Below are positions 29,004 to 37,466 of a DNA stretch of 64,000 nt, one piece after another. Below the pieces are notes generated by a model that did not search any database, was not told the DNA's origin, and saw only the letters and a list, made by a program, of their open reading frames with translations. Source of the DNA: Salinivirgaceae bacterium (lineage in GTDB: Bacteria > Bacteroidota > Bacteroidia > Bacteroidales > SZUA-534); contig JAFVGW010000044.1 in the NCBI GenBank assembly GCA_017474765.1, positions 23,676 to 87,675 on the forward strand, given 5' to 3'. The position numbers were made by a program, and so were the translations under genes. Each line of letters begins with the position of its first letter. Within the stretch, counting starts at the first letter, position 1.

Positions 29004-29032
29004 AACGCCGCTTGATTGCGGCGTTTTTTTTT
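29004..29032 (+). terminator. Intrinsic terminator of asnA
   Basis: AACGCCGC/GCGGCGTT stem with 6-nt loop and nine T's. Confidence 0.92.
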
Positions 29033-29089
29033 GTAGATTCAATACTATCGCAACACAAAAATTGCCACGCCAGGATTGTTCTATATTGC

Positions 29090-29125
29090 AAAAAAAATCC
29101 TCCTACTACTACTAATTGGAGGATT
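29090..29125 (-). terminator. Intrinsic terminator on the minus strand behind a tRNA 3' fragment
   Basis: Minus-strand stem AATCCTCC/GGAGGATT (29118-29125 with 29096-29103), 14-nt loop, followed by eight T's. It sits directly behind the tRNA-like fragment, the usual place of a tRNA terminator. Confidence 0.75.
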
Positions 29126-29134
29126 ATTTCTCTT

Positions 29135-29161
29135 GTGAACCAGCTGGGTTTTGAACCCTGC
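29135..29161 (-). other. Putative attachment-site scar: 3' end of a tRNA
   Basis: On the minus strand GCAGGG TTCAAAA CCCAGC reads as a T-arm with loop TTCAAAA and one A:A mismatch, followed by TGGTTCAC, an acceptor-like 3' strand. No matching 5' acceptor strand (TGAACCA) is seen upstream, so only the 3' part of a tRNA is present. Integrating elements commonly duplicate a tRNA 3' end; this would be one junction, with the intact tRNA beyond base 64000. Host genes lie on the left and phage-type genes on the right. Confidence 0.6.
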
Positions 29162-29334
29162 TGTGAATCAGTTTGTTATAAAGAGTAAAAACAACTTTTG
29201 TAACAGCGGTTTTGTGGCAACTATTTGGTTTCCAACAATTTACATAAAACCTTAATAGGTGTCGCATTGTGTTACTTGTAGGGAGACGAACTTTAATTGA
29301 TAATCAGTAATATACAAGGCAAAATTGTCAATGG

Positions 29335-29412
29335 TAACAAATTTTGTAACAAAGGATAACAAATGTAACAAACTGTAACAGCCCATAACAAATATAACAA
29401 GCGATAACAAAA
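29335..29412. repeat. Phased array of eight TAACA motifs
   Basis: TAACA starts at 29335, 29347, 29357, 29366, 29376, 29386, 29395 and 29405, spacings of 12, 10, 9, 10, 10, 9 and 10 bp, close to one helical turn. It lies between the last gene of the element and the attachment scar. Candidate integrase-arm, partition or regulatory binding array. The rest of the 29162-29440 gap shows nothing coding. Confidence 0.75.
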
Positions 29413-29440
29413 CAACAACAAAATGTTACACGGTTTAAAC

Positions 29441-29462
29441 AAAAAAGATTTGCATCGCAAAT
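29441..29462 (-). terminator. Short terminator after the RecA-like ATPase gene
   Basis: Minus strand ATTTGC-GAT-GCAAAT hairpin followed by CTTTTTT, beginning 10 nt after the stop codon. The stem is AT-rich and short, so strength is uncertain. Confidence 0.5.
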
Positions 29463-29471
29463 ATAAGAAAA

Positions 29472-30302
29472 TCAATCCAGTCCTGCAAGCGTTTCGGCCA
29501 GCAGTTTACGGCCTCGCTCCATTTTGGCTTGCTTGCTGGCCGACGGTTGCGCGTTGGTTTGGCGCGGCGGCAGCACATCAATTTCCTCGTAGCCGCCAAA
29601 ACGGTTTTTGCGCGGTACGGCTTTAAAATTCTCAACGTAAACCTCGACATCGACATCGTGCAGATACTCCTGCGAACCCCTAAACGCACCTGATTTTGTC
29701 GTTTGAAAAACGTACACATAAAATTTATCAGGCGGCAAGGCACGCAAATCTTCGGGCGAAAGCCCTGCATAGTTGACGCTATCTATAAAAATAAACTTGT
29801 AGGGCGCAAAATTGGCTGGCACACACTCGCCAGTTATTGTCAGGTTCGGATTGGCCGCGCCGAGCCGTTGTAATTTTTCCTGAAACGAATAGCGAAAACC
29901 CTCCTCCGCGCTCACATATAGCGTCTTGTAGCTGAGCGTCCGCGAAACGTATGCCGCAAATTGAATGGCTAACGTTGACTTACCATTGCCAGGCCGTCCG
30001 TAAAACATAATCTGTGCGTCGGACTGCGGACGGCCAATGAGTTTACGCCATCGGCCAGTCATTTCGATAATCGAAAATTTTTCGTTCATAAAGTCGCAAG
30101 AATTGAGTTTGTCGCTGCGCGAAAGCCGCCGTTTCTGCGGCTCTTGCGGCTTTTCAGGCTGTTGCGGCTCAATGCCGTCCAGCACGTTGTTGCCTCCGCG
30201 TTGTGGCGTGGCCGTGTGTATGTATTGATTGAAAGCGCGACCTAACTGGCGTTTCTGCTGCGGCGTTGCTTTCAGTTTCGGATTGAATTTGTCAATTAAC
30301 AT
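29472..30302 (-). CDS. RecA-superfamily (RadA/DnaB-like) P-loop ATPase
   Basis: 276 aa. Walker A GRPGNGKST at residues 102-110, probable catalytic Glu in VSAEEGF (about 133), Walker B FIFID at 170-174 followed by SVNYAG, and a Gln at the end of strand 4 (VYVFQTTK). This is the compact core of RecA-like recombination or replicative ATPases encoded by phages; a role in recombination or genome maintenance is inferred. N-terminal 95 residues are basic and linker-like. The C-terminus (SKQAKMERGRKLLAETL) is a basic helix reminiscent of the tag shared by neighbouring proteins. Confidence 0.72.
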   Translation of the reverse strand: MLIDKFNPKLKATPQQKRQLGRAFNQYIHTATPQRGGNNVLDGIEPQQPEKPQEPQKRRLSRSDKLNSCDFMNEKFSIIEMTGRWRKLIGRPQSDAQIMFYGRPGNGKSTLAIQFAAYVSRTLSYKTLYVSAEEGFRYSFQEKLQRLGAANPNLTITGECVPANFAPYKFIFIDSVNYAGLSPEDLRALPPDKFYVYVFQTTKSGAFRGSQEYLHDVDVEVYVENFKAVPRKNRFGGYEEIDVLPPRQTNAQPSASKQAKMERGRKLLAETLAGLD

Positions 30303-30314
30303 AATTGCTTGTGT

Positions 30315-32564
30315 TTATTGGTTTTGCTCTTTCAGTTCAAGATAGCAGTCTATTACGAATACGTTGCCATCTTCGTCAACTATGGCGTTTTTGGACTTTA
30401 CATCGGAAACAAAAAACAATTCGTTTTCCCAATCCCCCTTGTTTTTTACAAGGCCGATACTTGCCAGTTTTTCTTCAAATTGCCTTATCGTGGCAAATTC
30501 TCCATCAATATAGTCTTGTTCAACAATGATTTCAAAAAGCCCATATTGGCTGCGGCCAAAAGCAACTATATTAAACCAAGTTTCAGGAAATAAAATATTA
30601 TGAATAAGGAAACGGTATATGGCCTTTGATACGTTATTATCATACAATTCGGTGTCGATTGTTTTAACAACCATACGGCGTTGCCTATCGCAATAAATCG
30701 TTGCCTCGCTGCCGTAAGACATTGGTTGCCCGAATTTTGAATGAAAATAACTATCCGTGTTTTCTATCCAAAAATCGTGTTCTTTTGCAAACGCTTCAAT
30801 TATTACATCACCTTGTAGCGTGGGTCGGTCTGCAACAACTCCTCGTTGCGCTGCACTTGCCGCTTCACATCTTCGGGCGATAAACAGTGCTGCCGCATTT
30901 TTATTAGCGATTCCATACAAGCCTCGCTTTGCCTCTTGTGTGATTCGTTCAGGAAGCAGGGTTCGTAGCCAATCAGTTCCAAATACTTGTAAGCCATATT
31001 TGTAAAGTTTTTCAGCCTCGCTTAAAATATCCGCAAAGATAATATTATTTTCCATAATTGCCGACCTTTTGTTCGTGTCGCCCAGTTTTACACGATTGTT
31101 TCGGCTGTGAATTTCGGCATTTTTTTCATTTATACCCTCAATTTTCATCAACTCCAGTTTGAGTTTGAGGGCTTTGGCCTTTGCTTTGGCGAGGCGTAGG
31201 CGGCGGTCGTGGTCGGTTGCCCACTGGGGCTGTGCAATCTTACGATACCATTCCTGCTGGCCGCTTATTGTCATTTGGCGGTTGCGGTGCGGCTGGTGCG
31301 TCTGCACACACCAACTATCGACGGTGTAGAACGTATCGCCGACGGCTGTAATGTTGTGAACCCACAACTTGCCTTTGTATTTGCCGCGCTTGGCCTCGGC
31401 CACAAGCGGAAAATACTCTATCCAGTCGCCAACATTGAAACGCGGAGCGTCGCCTGACAGCCCAAAAAGTTCGTGATTGACTATCTTTGCGTCGGCTTCG
31501 TCGAAAATGACATAACATTCGCCGTCGGAATAACTGCTGTAATGTATGCCGACAAATCCGCAATCGTGCAGGAATTGGCTAGCGCGTCGGCCAGCGTCGG
31601 CAGGCTTCATATCTCTATAATTGTGTTCGTAATCAAAGGCAGCGCAAAATTCTTTGTATAGGTTTTCGCCTTTCCAGTTACCGCCGCGCAAGTAAGAATA
31701 CGGTTTGCCGTCGGGGTTTGTGTATGGTTTTAGCCAGTCGTTAGTGCGAACATCAATAACTTTCCATCGGCTTAAACCGTCCAGCACCATTTGTATTTGC
31801 TTGTCGGTCAAAGTCTTTTGTTCTTCAATATAGTTTGTGCCGTCGTTGTCGGGAATTTCAACCTCGTAGTGGTGGCGTTCTTTTTCGACGCGCTCAAAAT
31901 CATCGGGGTTTAATCTTTCAAACGCAGCCAATTCTTCCTCATTTTCGACACACACCGAATCGCAGGTAGTTTCGTATTCGTTTATGATTCGGCTGAAAGC
32001 CATACGGTCGTATCGCAGCGACGAAGCAATGTTCATATATACATTTCGTCCAGCCTCGCTGTCGCCAAGTATCTTATCAATCTTCTCGCACAACTTTTGT
32101 CTTTCAACCGATTTGTTCCAATATTTCACGCTGTCGTCGCCGATATTTTTGATTTTTAACAGCAAAGCCAGTTTTTTTTCTACCAGCGCAGTATTTATCT
32201 TAATATCGCGTATGTATTCTTGTATAAGTTCCTCTACCGTGCGTTGCGGATATAAGTCCATATCGCCTAATATGCACATTGCAATGACGCGCTCCATTCT
32301 TTCAAGATTGAGTTTGTCGATTTCGTCGGACGTTACCCCTTTGTATTTGTTGGGATTGCGCTGATTATTAGCATAATTTCGTCTATCATTCTCACTAAAA
32401 TAACTGCCCCAGCCGTGCGCCTGACAACCCTCGCCACTTGCCATAAAGCGGTGGTCGAAGCCTAAACGCTCCCCAGTTTCAGGGTCGATAAACGAGCCGT
32501 CAGCCCTTTTCAGCAGATAGGGACTGTTATGCGTTACGGCCATTCCTATATCGCCAAGTTTCAT
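30315..32564 (-). CDS. Polyvalent protein: ADP-ribosyltransferase-like module, shared tag, kinase-like domain
   Basis: 749 aa, three parts. Residues 10-362 look like an ART-type domain: THNSPYLLKRADGSF, then SGEGCQAHGWGSYFSE, ending near CYVIFDEADAKIV. An SH3-like RFNVGDWIEYF follows (375-385). The basic tag (LAKAKAKALKLKLELMKI, about 458-475) separates this from a C-terminal part whose residues 610-740 resemble the kinase fold of polyvalent proteins: GSEATIY (glycine loop), MVVKT (Lys), DVKSKNAIVD (catalytic Asp...Asn) and FVID. An internal ATG at residue 504 could start the kinase separately. Likely delivered or expressed early against host targets; inferred. Confidence 0.7.
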   Translation of the reverse strand: MKLGDIGMAVTHNSPYLLKRADGSFIDPETGERLGFDHRFMASGEGCQAHGWGSYFSENDRRNYANNQRNPNKYKGVTSDEIDKLNLERMERVIAMCILGDMDLYPQRTVEELIQEYIRDIKINTALVEKKLALLLKIKNIGDDSVKYWNKSVERQKLCEKIDKILGDSEAGRNVYMNIASSLRYDRMAFSRIINEYETTCDSVCVENEEELAAFERLNPDDFERVEKERHHYEVEIPDNDGTNYIEEQKTLTDKQIQMVLDGLSRWKVIDVRTNDWLKPYTNPDGKPYSYLRGGNWKGENLYKEFCAAFDYEHNYRDMKPADAGRRASQFLHDCGFVGIHYSSYSDGECYVIFDEADAKIVNHELFGLSGDAPRFNVGDWIEYFPLVAEAKRGKYKGKLWVHNITAVGDTFYTVDSWCVQTHQPHRNRQMTISGQQEWYRKIAQPQWATDHDRRLRLAKAKAKALKLKLELMKIEGINEKNAEIHSRNNRVKLGDTNKRSAIMENNIIFADILSEAEKLYKYGLQVFGTDWLRTLLPERITQEAKRGLYGIANKNAAALFIARRCEAASAAQRGVVADRPTLQGDVIIEAFAKEHDFWIENTDSYFHSKFGQPMSYGSEATIYCDRQRRMVVKTIDTELYDNNVSKAIYRFLIHNILFPETWFNIVAFGRSQYGLFEIIVEQDYIDGEFATIRQFEEKLASIGLVKNKGDWENELFFVSDVKSKNAIVDEDGNVFVIDCYLELKEQNQ

Positions 32565-32570
32565 ATTGCG

Positions 32571-34004
32571 TTAGATTTTCATTAACTCCAGTTTCATTTT
32601 GATTGCCTTCGCCTTTAGTTTCAGCAGTTTGCGCTGGCGGTCGCGGTTGTCGTCCTCGGCTGACGGCGCGGCTTCGGCTGCGTCGTAGCAGTTGTCGAAA
32701 TAAACGCCGTAATCAGTATCTATTTGTTGCGGCGGCGATTCCAACGCCATCAGCAGAATGTATGACGGCACGCTGTCGTCGGTTTTATAGACCAACATAT
32801 ACCTCACAACTTCGTCCATTGTGCCGTCTTTTTTCTTGTGGCGGCTGACTGCCTCGTTATAGTAGAACTTGCCTTTGCCCAAATCCATTGCCGCCGAAAC
32901 AAACTGCAACAAGTATTCGAGGTCGAATCCTGCTTGGGGCTTAAAGCCGTTGTGCGACGGTGTGTGGCTGAATATGAGCGACACATTGTCGGCAGACCAG
33001 CAACTATTGCAGCCTTTCAGTTTGGCCTGACGCTGGCGCAGGGTGAGCCATTGCCAAAAATCGAGGGCGTTGAGCGCAAATTCGTGCAGACTATCGTCTT
33101 TCGGAATGATTGCTTGCCAGTTGTAATAAGTGCCGTCAATCTTCTTGCCGTCTTTTGTTACAACCGTTCCCGATTCCTGATTGCTGCTGATACGGTCGGC
33201 GGCAACAGCGGCTAAAATAGCCGCGTTGGTGGCTACATACCAGCCTTTCGGGTCGTTGTAAACACCGTTCCCGATTGGCCGCAGGTCGTCGTGGCCGAAC
33301 ATTCCGTAAAGGTGTTCAATGAGTGGCTGGGAGCGATATTTGGGCTTAACATCGAATTGCTCGGCGCAGTATGCCTCAATGAACTTTTTGCGAAGCCGTG
33401 AGCAAAGCGTTTTGTGCATTTTTATTTCATTTATGCGGTGGCGAATCAGGTCTGCACCTTTAGCCAGCAGTTGCTGTTGGTCGTCGGTGGGCAGTTTGAT
33501 TTTTCCCATCTGCTCGGCCACAAAAGCCAGCATTTTATCGTTGTCGATTTTTGCGAGGGCTTTTTTCAGGCTCGGCAGAAAATCGTTAAGGCCAATACTG
33601 ATTTTATTTGGCCTATTGAACTCTTTGAACACCCTAACGGCAAAATCCTGCTCGGTCAGTTGCTCTTTCAAGGCAGCGAAATCGCGTCGCGTCCAATACT
33701 GCAATTCAGGTGCAAGTCCTTGCAGATGTTCGATACCATCAAGGAAGCGGAGCGCGTCCGCAAGGTGGGTAAACAGCGGTTTTTTATCGCCACTGACGGC
33801 TTGCGGCATTGGAATAAATCCTCCCAAATGTTGCTCCAGCGCAATCAATTCTTCGGCGTTTCCTACATTCACCTCAAAAAAGTGTTCGGGCGTGTAGTAA
33901 ATATCAAGCGGCTGGCCGTCGCTGTAAATACGACCGTTGTCGTCGGCGGTGTAATCGTCGGGCAAAAGGCCACGCAAGATTGAAATGTGATTCTCGGTTT
34001 TCAT
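32571..34004 (-). CDS. Phage protein with possible sliding-clamp-like domain and C-terminal tag
   Basis: 477 aa. N-terminal 200 residues are alpha-helical and unrecognised. Residues about 240-400 include NGVYNDPKGWYVATNAAILAA and KIDGTYYNWQAIIPKDDS, which resemble the 'DG..Y.NY..viP' region of beta-clamp proteins, and a later long beta-type segment. The last 25 residues are the shared basic tag (ending AIKMKLELMKI). Six bp separate it from the next gene. The clamp reading is a fold guess that needs structure prediction. Confidence 0.55.
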   Translation of the reverse strand: MKTENHISILRGLLPDDYTADDNGRIYSDGQPLDIYYTPEHFFEVNVGNAEELIALEQHLGGFIPMPQAVSGDKKPLFTHLADALRFLDGIEHLQGLAPELQYWTRRDFAALKEQLTEQDFAVRVFKEFNRPNKISIGLNDFLPSLKKALAKIDNDKMLAFVAEQMGKIKLPTDDQQQLLAKGADLIRHRINEIKMHKTLCSRLRKKFIEAYCAEQFDVKPKYRSQPLIEHLYGMFGHDDLRPIGNGVYNDPKGWYVATNAAILAAVAADRISSNQESGTVVTKDGKKIDGTYYNWQAIIPKDDSLHEFALNALDFWQWLTLRQRQAKLKGCNSCWSADNVSLIFSHTPSHNGFKPQAGFDLEYLLQFVSAAMDLGKGKFYYNEAVSRHKKKDGTMDEVVRYMLVYKTDDSVPSYILLMALESPPQQIDTDYGVYFDNCYDAAEAAPSAEDDNRDRQRKLLKLKAKAIKMKLELMKI

Positions 34005-34009
34005 AGTTT

Positions 34010-36214
34010 TTATATTTTCATTAGTTCAAGTTTCATTTTCAGGGCTTTGGCCTTTGCTTTGGCAAGGCGCAGACGGCGGTCGCGGTCGTCGGTTGTGTTT
34101 TCAACCAATTTGTCGGTTTCTTTGTCATAATGTTTGTTTTCGCGCAGGTCGGCTATCATACAAATCATTTCATATTCCAATTCGTCGTTGCCGTCGAAAT
34201 CATCTTCAACCAGCGGAAAGCGGTCGTAAGGCGACGATTGAATCCAAACCTCGTCGCAGGGTCGTACAATTCCACCTTTTATGTGGCTTCCTTTGGCGTA
34301 AGTCCTGCATATTTTGGCCTTTGAGTGGTATTTGTCCAATATAGCCTGAACGCGGCTTTTGAACGGTTTTACTTTATTGTAGAAAGCCTTTTTATCTTCC
34401 CATTCCAGCGATAAAAGTTGTGTGCTTTCGTTGCCGTAAAAGGTGCAATCTTTGAAAATTAGGGCGGCTGTTTGAACGCTATACGTGGAATCGTCCCAAG
34501 AGCCTTTGTCGTTAATCTTTGCAATCCTGCACTCGTCGGCGGCTGTTTTTTCATCACGATAGGCTTTAACTACCTGATACACCCATTTATCATCGTAGTA
34601 CACGTTGCCGACTTTAAACATTTCAGGCTTTCTTTCCAATGAGGGGTAATCAATTTGTTCTTTTACGTAATCAAGTATGGCCGCGTCGTTTTTAATGGAA
34701 TATGTTATGCCTTGTTTGTTTTTTTCGCGAGAAGATACAAATGATTTGAGAATGTCCTTTCCCCATAAATACTGATTCAGGCGTTCTTCAATTTTCCCAA
34801 ACTTGCCGCCCAAACAATAAGAAAGGAATATGCCGTCGTAGCCGACGGTTACAAATGATATTGGCTTTTTAAAGCAATCACGGCAAATGTAATCGAGAAC
34901 ACGCAAACACTCGGCTGGGTCGTATGGCTTATTGCGCTGAATCAACTCCAGCGAATATTCCTCGTAATTATACACGCCGTTGCTGCCGTCGTATTCGTAT
35001 TTTCCTTTGATTTTATGCACTTTCTTAATGGTGAACACCTCTCCGTAAGAGGGTCTGCCCATCGCCGTACACTTAACCGTGTCGCCAACTTTGAATTTTG
35101 CGTCGGAATAGTCTATTCCTTGCAAAATATTGTCGCTTTCAGGGCTGAACTGGCCGTTATTACGGCTGTCCGATTTTATTTGGTTTGCGTTGTGAACGAA
35201 AAAAGTTGTTACTGGCTTGCGGTTGGCCGAATTATTGAATTTTACATCAATAACATTTTCGACTATAACACCATCAAAATTTGTGTTTTGAGTGGCGCGT
35301 AAAATCTCGCGCTCCATATCGGCATAGGTTCTGCCGTGCGCGTCCAAAATAATGGGGTTACGCATATTCAGGTAAACCTCAAAAACGCGGCTGTTTTCGG
35401 GCAACTCGCCCGATTCGTTATCTTCAAGAGAATACTCGTAGGCCAAATCGTAGTCCGAAGTGAACCAAAAACCATCTTCGGCTTTGGCGTAATCGCTCCT
35501 GAACGTATCAAAATCACCGTCAGGCGTTCCGTGATAGACAACCAGCGGACGGCCAAACCTATCGACGATTTTTGAAGAATTTTTTTGCAGAATTGAAATT
35601 AACCTTTTATCTTTGTATTCATCTAAACGACCTGATTCTGCGGAAGATTCACTTGATATTGGATTTGAAGCGGATTCAGGTTTTTTGTTTATCAAGTCTA
35701 TCAATTCTCCTTTTTCAATGGTCGTTAGTTTATGGTCGTAGTAACGTTCACCGTCGGGCAACACAACAACAACCGACTTTACGGTGTAATCTACCATTCC
35801 AATTTTCAGGCCACAAACAAAATAATCAAATGATTCAACATTTACTTTTGTGTCCTCATTAGGCAAGGTGGCGATATATATTGATTTTTCAATTATTTGA
35901 GGAATTGCAGCCACGCTTTGTAAGTGCCAAATGTCTTTGTAATCGTGTTCTAATATTTCTCGAATACCACCATTTTTTCGTCCTGATTTGAGTATAATTT
36001 TTCTGCCAGTGTCGTTGTTTGTATAATCCTTACGGAGCGTTTTTGCGTATTTTCTTGCGTTTTTTCCGTATTCTTTTATGTCAGCATCGGGCTGAACCTC
36101 ATTACCCTTAATGTAAGCGTATTGGCTTTTACGTAGTTTTTCAATACGCAGCGGCTTTTCCCAATCGCCAAACCAACGCTTAAATTCAGGTGTGTATATT
36201 TGTTTTCTTTCCAT
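34010..36214 (-). CDS. Polyvalent protein with barnase/EndoU-like N-terminus and ADP-ribosyltransferase domain
   Basis: 734 aa from MERKQIYTPEFKRWFGDW. Residues 60-190 (IREILEHDYKDIWHLQ ... SVVVVLPDGERYYDHKL) resemble phage-associated RNase-like domains. Residues about 220-370 form the ART-type domain: PLVVYHGTPDGDFDTF, GFWFTSDYDLAYEY, EVYLNMRNPIILDA, NFDGVIVENV and FSPESDNILQG. SH3-like segments (KFKVGDTVKC, MFKVGNVYYDDKWVYQV) follow, and the protein ends in the tag (AKAKALKMKLELMKI). The reading frame continues upstream to 36283, but that stretch crosses a tRNA-like gene, so the internal Met is chosen. Confidence 0.72.
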   Translation of the reverse strand: MERKQIYTPEFKRWFGDWEKPLRIEKLRKSQYAYIKGNEVQPDADIKEYGKNARKYAKTLRKDYTNNDTGRKIILKSGRKNGGIREILEHDYKDIWHLQSVAAIPQIIEKSIYIATLPNEDTKVNVESFDYFVCGLKIGMVDYTVKSVVVVLPDGERYYDHKLTTIEKGELIDLINKKPESASNPISSESSAESGRLDEYKDKRLISILQKNSSKIVDRFGRPLVVYHGTPDGDFDTFRSDYAKAEDGFWFTSDYDLAYEYSLEDNESGELPENSRVFEVYLNMRNPIILDAHGRTYADMEREILRATQNTNFDGVIVENVIDVKFNNSANRKPVTTFFVHNANQIKSDSRNNGQFSPESDNILQGIDYSDAKFKVGDTVKCTAMGRPSYGEVFTIKKVHKIKGKYEYDGSNGVYNYEEYSLELIQRNKPYDPAECLRVLDYICRDCFKKPISFVTVGYDGIFLSYCLGGKFGKIEERLNQYLWGKDILKSFVSSREKNKQGITYSIKNDAAILDYVKEQIDYPSLERKPEMFKVGNVYYDDKWVYQVVKAYRDEKTAADECRIAKINDKGSWDDSTYSVQTAALIFKDCTFYGNESTQLLSLEWEDKKAFYNKVKPFKSRVQAILDKYHSKAKICRTYAKGSHIKGGIVRPCDEVWIQSSPYDRFPLVEDDFDGNDELEYEMICMIADLRENKHYDKETDKLVENTTDDRDRRLRLAKAKAKALKMKLELMKI

Positions 36215-36250
36215 CATCAAACCAAATGTCAGTAAATCAAATAAAAACAA

Positions 36251-36310
36251 GGGCGCGAGGCGGAATTGAACCGCCGACCCCATAAGGGTCTGCCTCTAAC
36301 TTTCGCGCCC
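36251..36310 (-). tRNA. 60-nt tRNA-like gene lacking a D-arm
   Basis: On the minus strand the ends pair perfectly over 8 bp (GGGCGCGA with TCGCGCCC), adjoining a perfect T-arm GGCGG-TTCAATT-CCGCC. A hairpin GACC-CTTATGG-GGTC would place TAT as anticodon (Ile, AUA). Only about 27 nt lie between acceptor and T-arm, against about 41 in a normal tRNA, so there is no room for a D-arm or a normal variable loop. It is transcribed with its neighbours, 14 nt after the upstream stop. Either a minimal or degenerate phage tRNA. Confidence 0.55.
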
Positions 36311-36324
36311 TTGCTGTGTGCGGC

Positions 36325-37431
36325 TTAAAGGATTCCTGCCAGTCCGAAAATGCCCTGCAACTCGCGTGCGGTGGCGTAAACGGTTTCGGTTTCGTCGTCG
36401 ATATAGGCGCGGAGTGCCTTTTTCATCGTTTCTGCCTCGGCTGAATCGCTGCCTTTAAAATCGCGCTTCAAAATACTCTCGTAGAGTGCTTTGGCCTTTG
36501 CTTTTTGACCGTCCTTGCCAATCAGGGCAACGAATGAGCGCGATATGTTCGACAACTCGGTTACGTTCTGCTTGGCTACAATCTTGCGGAGAGCGTCGAT
36601 ACTCTTGATGTCGATTTCCTCGCTGGCAGAGTGTTTGCCGTTGACGGCTTTGATAAGGCTGTCCTGCATTGCGTTGATTTCCTTTGCATATTTGCTGGTC
36701 TTGCGAATCTGCTTGTTTATAATCATTTTTTGCAGTGCGGCCAAAATTTTACGCATTTCGTCGGCCACCTTGCCGTACTTTTTGCCGTGCAGGGCAACGT
36801 AGCGGCTGATTATGCGAATTTCAGCAGAAAGTTCAGGCACAAGTTCGCCAGTGTTGGCAACGGTGCGCGGTGCGCGTGTGCGTGATAGGTCTTTCTCGGC
36901 AACGGTAGTAAGTTGCTTTGAACCCACATATTCAACGTGATAGAGCCAGCCGCGCTCGTCGTCGTAACTCAAACGCTCGCTGATGATACCTGCACGGTCG
37001 GCTTTGTTGTCGATAACCCACGCACCAGTCTTAAACAAAGCGGTTGGGGCTTTCTTTTTCGATTTTTTGTCGTCTTTCGCTGGCTTTTCCTCGCTTTTTG
37101 GGGCGGTTTTGGGCTTTTCAGCCGATTTTGGCTCGGTTTTAGGCTTTTCAGGCTCTTTTTTCGGTTCGGGCCGCGTTTCATCTTTTTTTGACTCTTTTTT
37201 TGGCTTATCTTCCTTTGTTTCAGGCTTTTGGGGTTGGGCCGCCGGTTTCTCGTTTTTTGCGAGGTAGGCGTTGGCCTTTTCGAGCCACAAGTCGATTGTT
37301 TCGGTCAGGTCTGCGTCCTCACCGTAAAATTCGAGCATATCCCTCACGCCGTCGTTGTAGTACGACATAAGGTCGTCAGGCAGTTGCAGTTTTGCAATCT
37401 CCTCTTTCACATTTTTTGCTGTAAGTTTCAT
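36325..37431 (-). CDS. Phage protein with Lys/Pro/Glu-rich linker and SH3-like segment
   Basis: 368 aa. Residues 1-60 contain a helical module (LEFYGEDADLTETIDLWLEK) that recurs at the N-terminus of the next protein. A linker of about 75 residues repeats KPKTEPKS-like units. An SH3-like segment follows (FKTGAWVIDNKADRAGIISE ... VEYVGSKQLTTV), then an all-helical C-terminal domain of about 180 residues (IRIISRYVALHGKKYGKVAD). No enzyme motif seen. Lies between the tRNA-like gene and another modular protein. Confidence 0.6.
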   Translation of the reverse strand: MKLTAKNVKEEIAKLQLPDDLMSYYNDGVRDMLEFYGEDADLTETIDLWLEKANAYLAKNEKPAAQPQKPETKEDKPKKESKKDETRPEPKKEPEKPKTEPKSAEKPKTAPKSEEKPAKDDKKSKKKAPTALFKTGAWVIDNKADRAGIISERLSYDDERGWLYHVEYVGSKQLTTVAEKDLSRTRAPRTVANTGELVPELSAEIRIISRYVALHGKKYGKVADEMRKILAALQKMIINKQIRKTSKYAKEINAMQDSLIKAVNGKHSASEEIDIKSIDALRKIVAKQNVTELSNISRSFVALIGKDGQKAKAKALYESILKRDFKGSDSAEAETMKKALRAYIDDETETVYATARELQGIFGLAGIL

Positions 37432-37466
37432 CTTAATAAAAATTTAAAGGTTTGAAAATGAAAAGT

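Noticed and set aside
29335..29412. CRISPR or plasmid iteron origin
   Set aside because: Units of about 10 bp are too short for CRISPR; no replication initiator is adjacent, so an origin cannot be supported.
29458..29465. TATATTTG promoter element on the minus strand
   Set aside because: It overlaps a terminator hairpin at the end of the element and no gene follows on that strand before the att scar.
36215..36283. N-terminal extension of the 734-aa protein (MGSAVQFRLAP...)
   Set aside because: It translates the tRNA-like gene; true start is the internal Met at 36214 or 36217.
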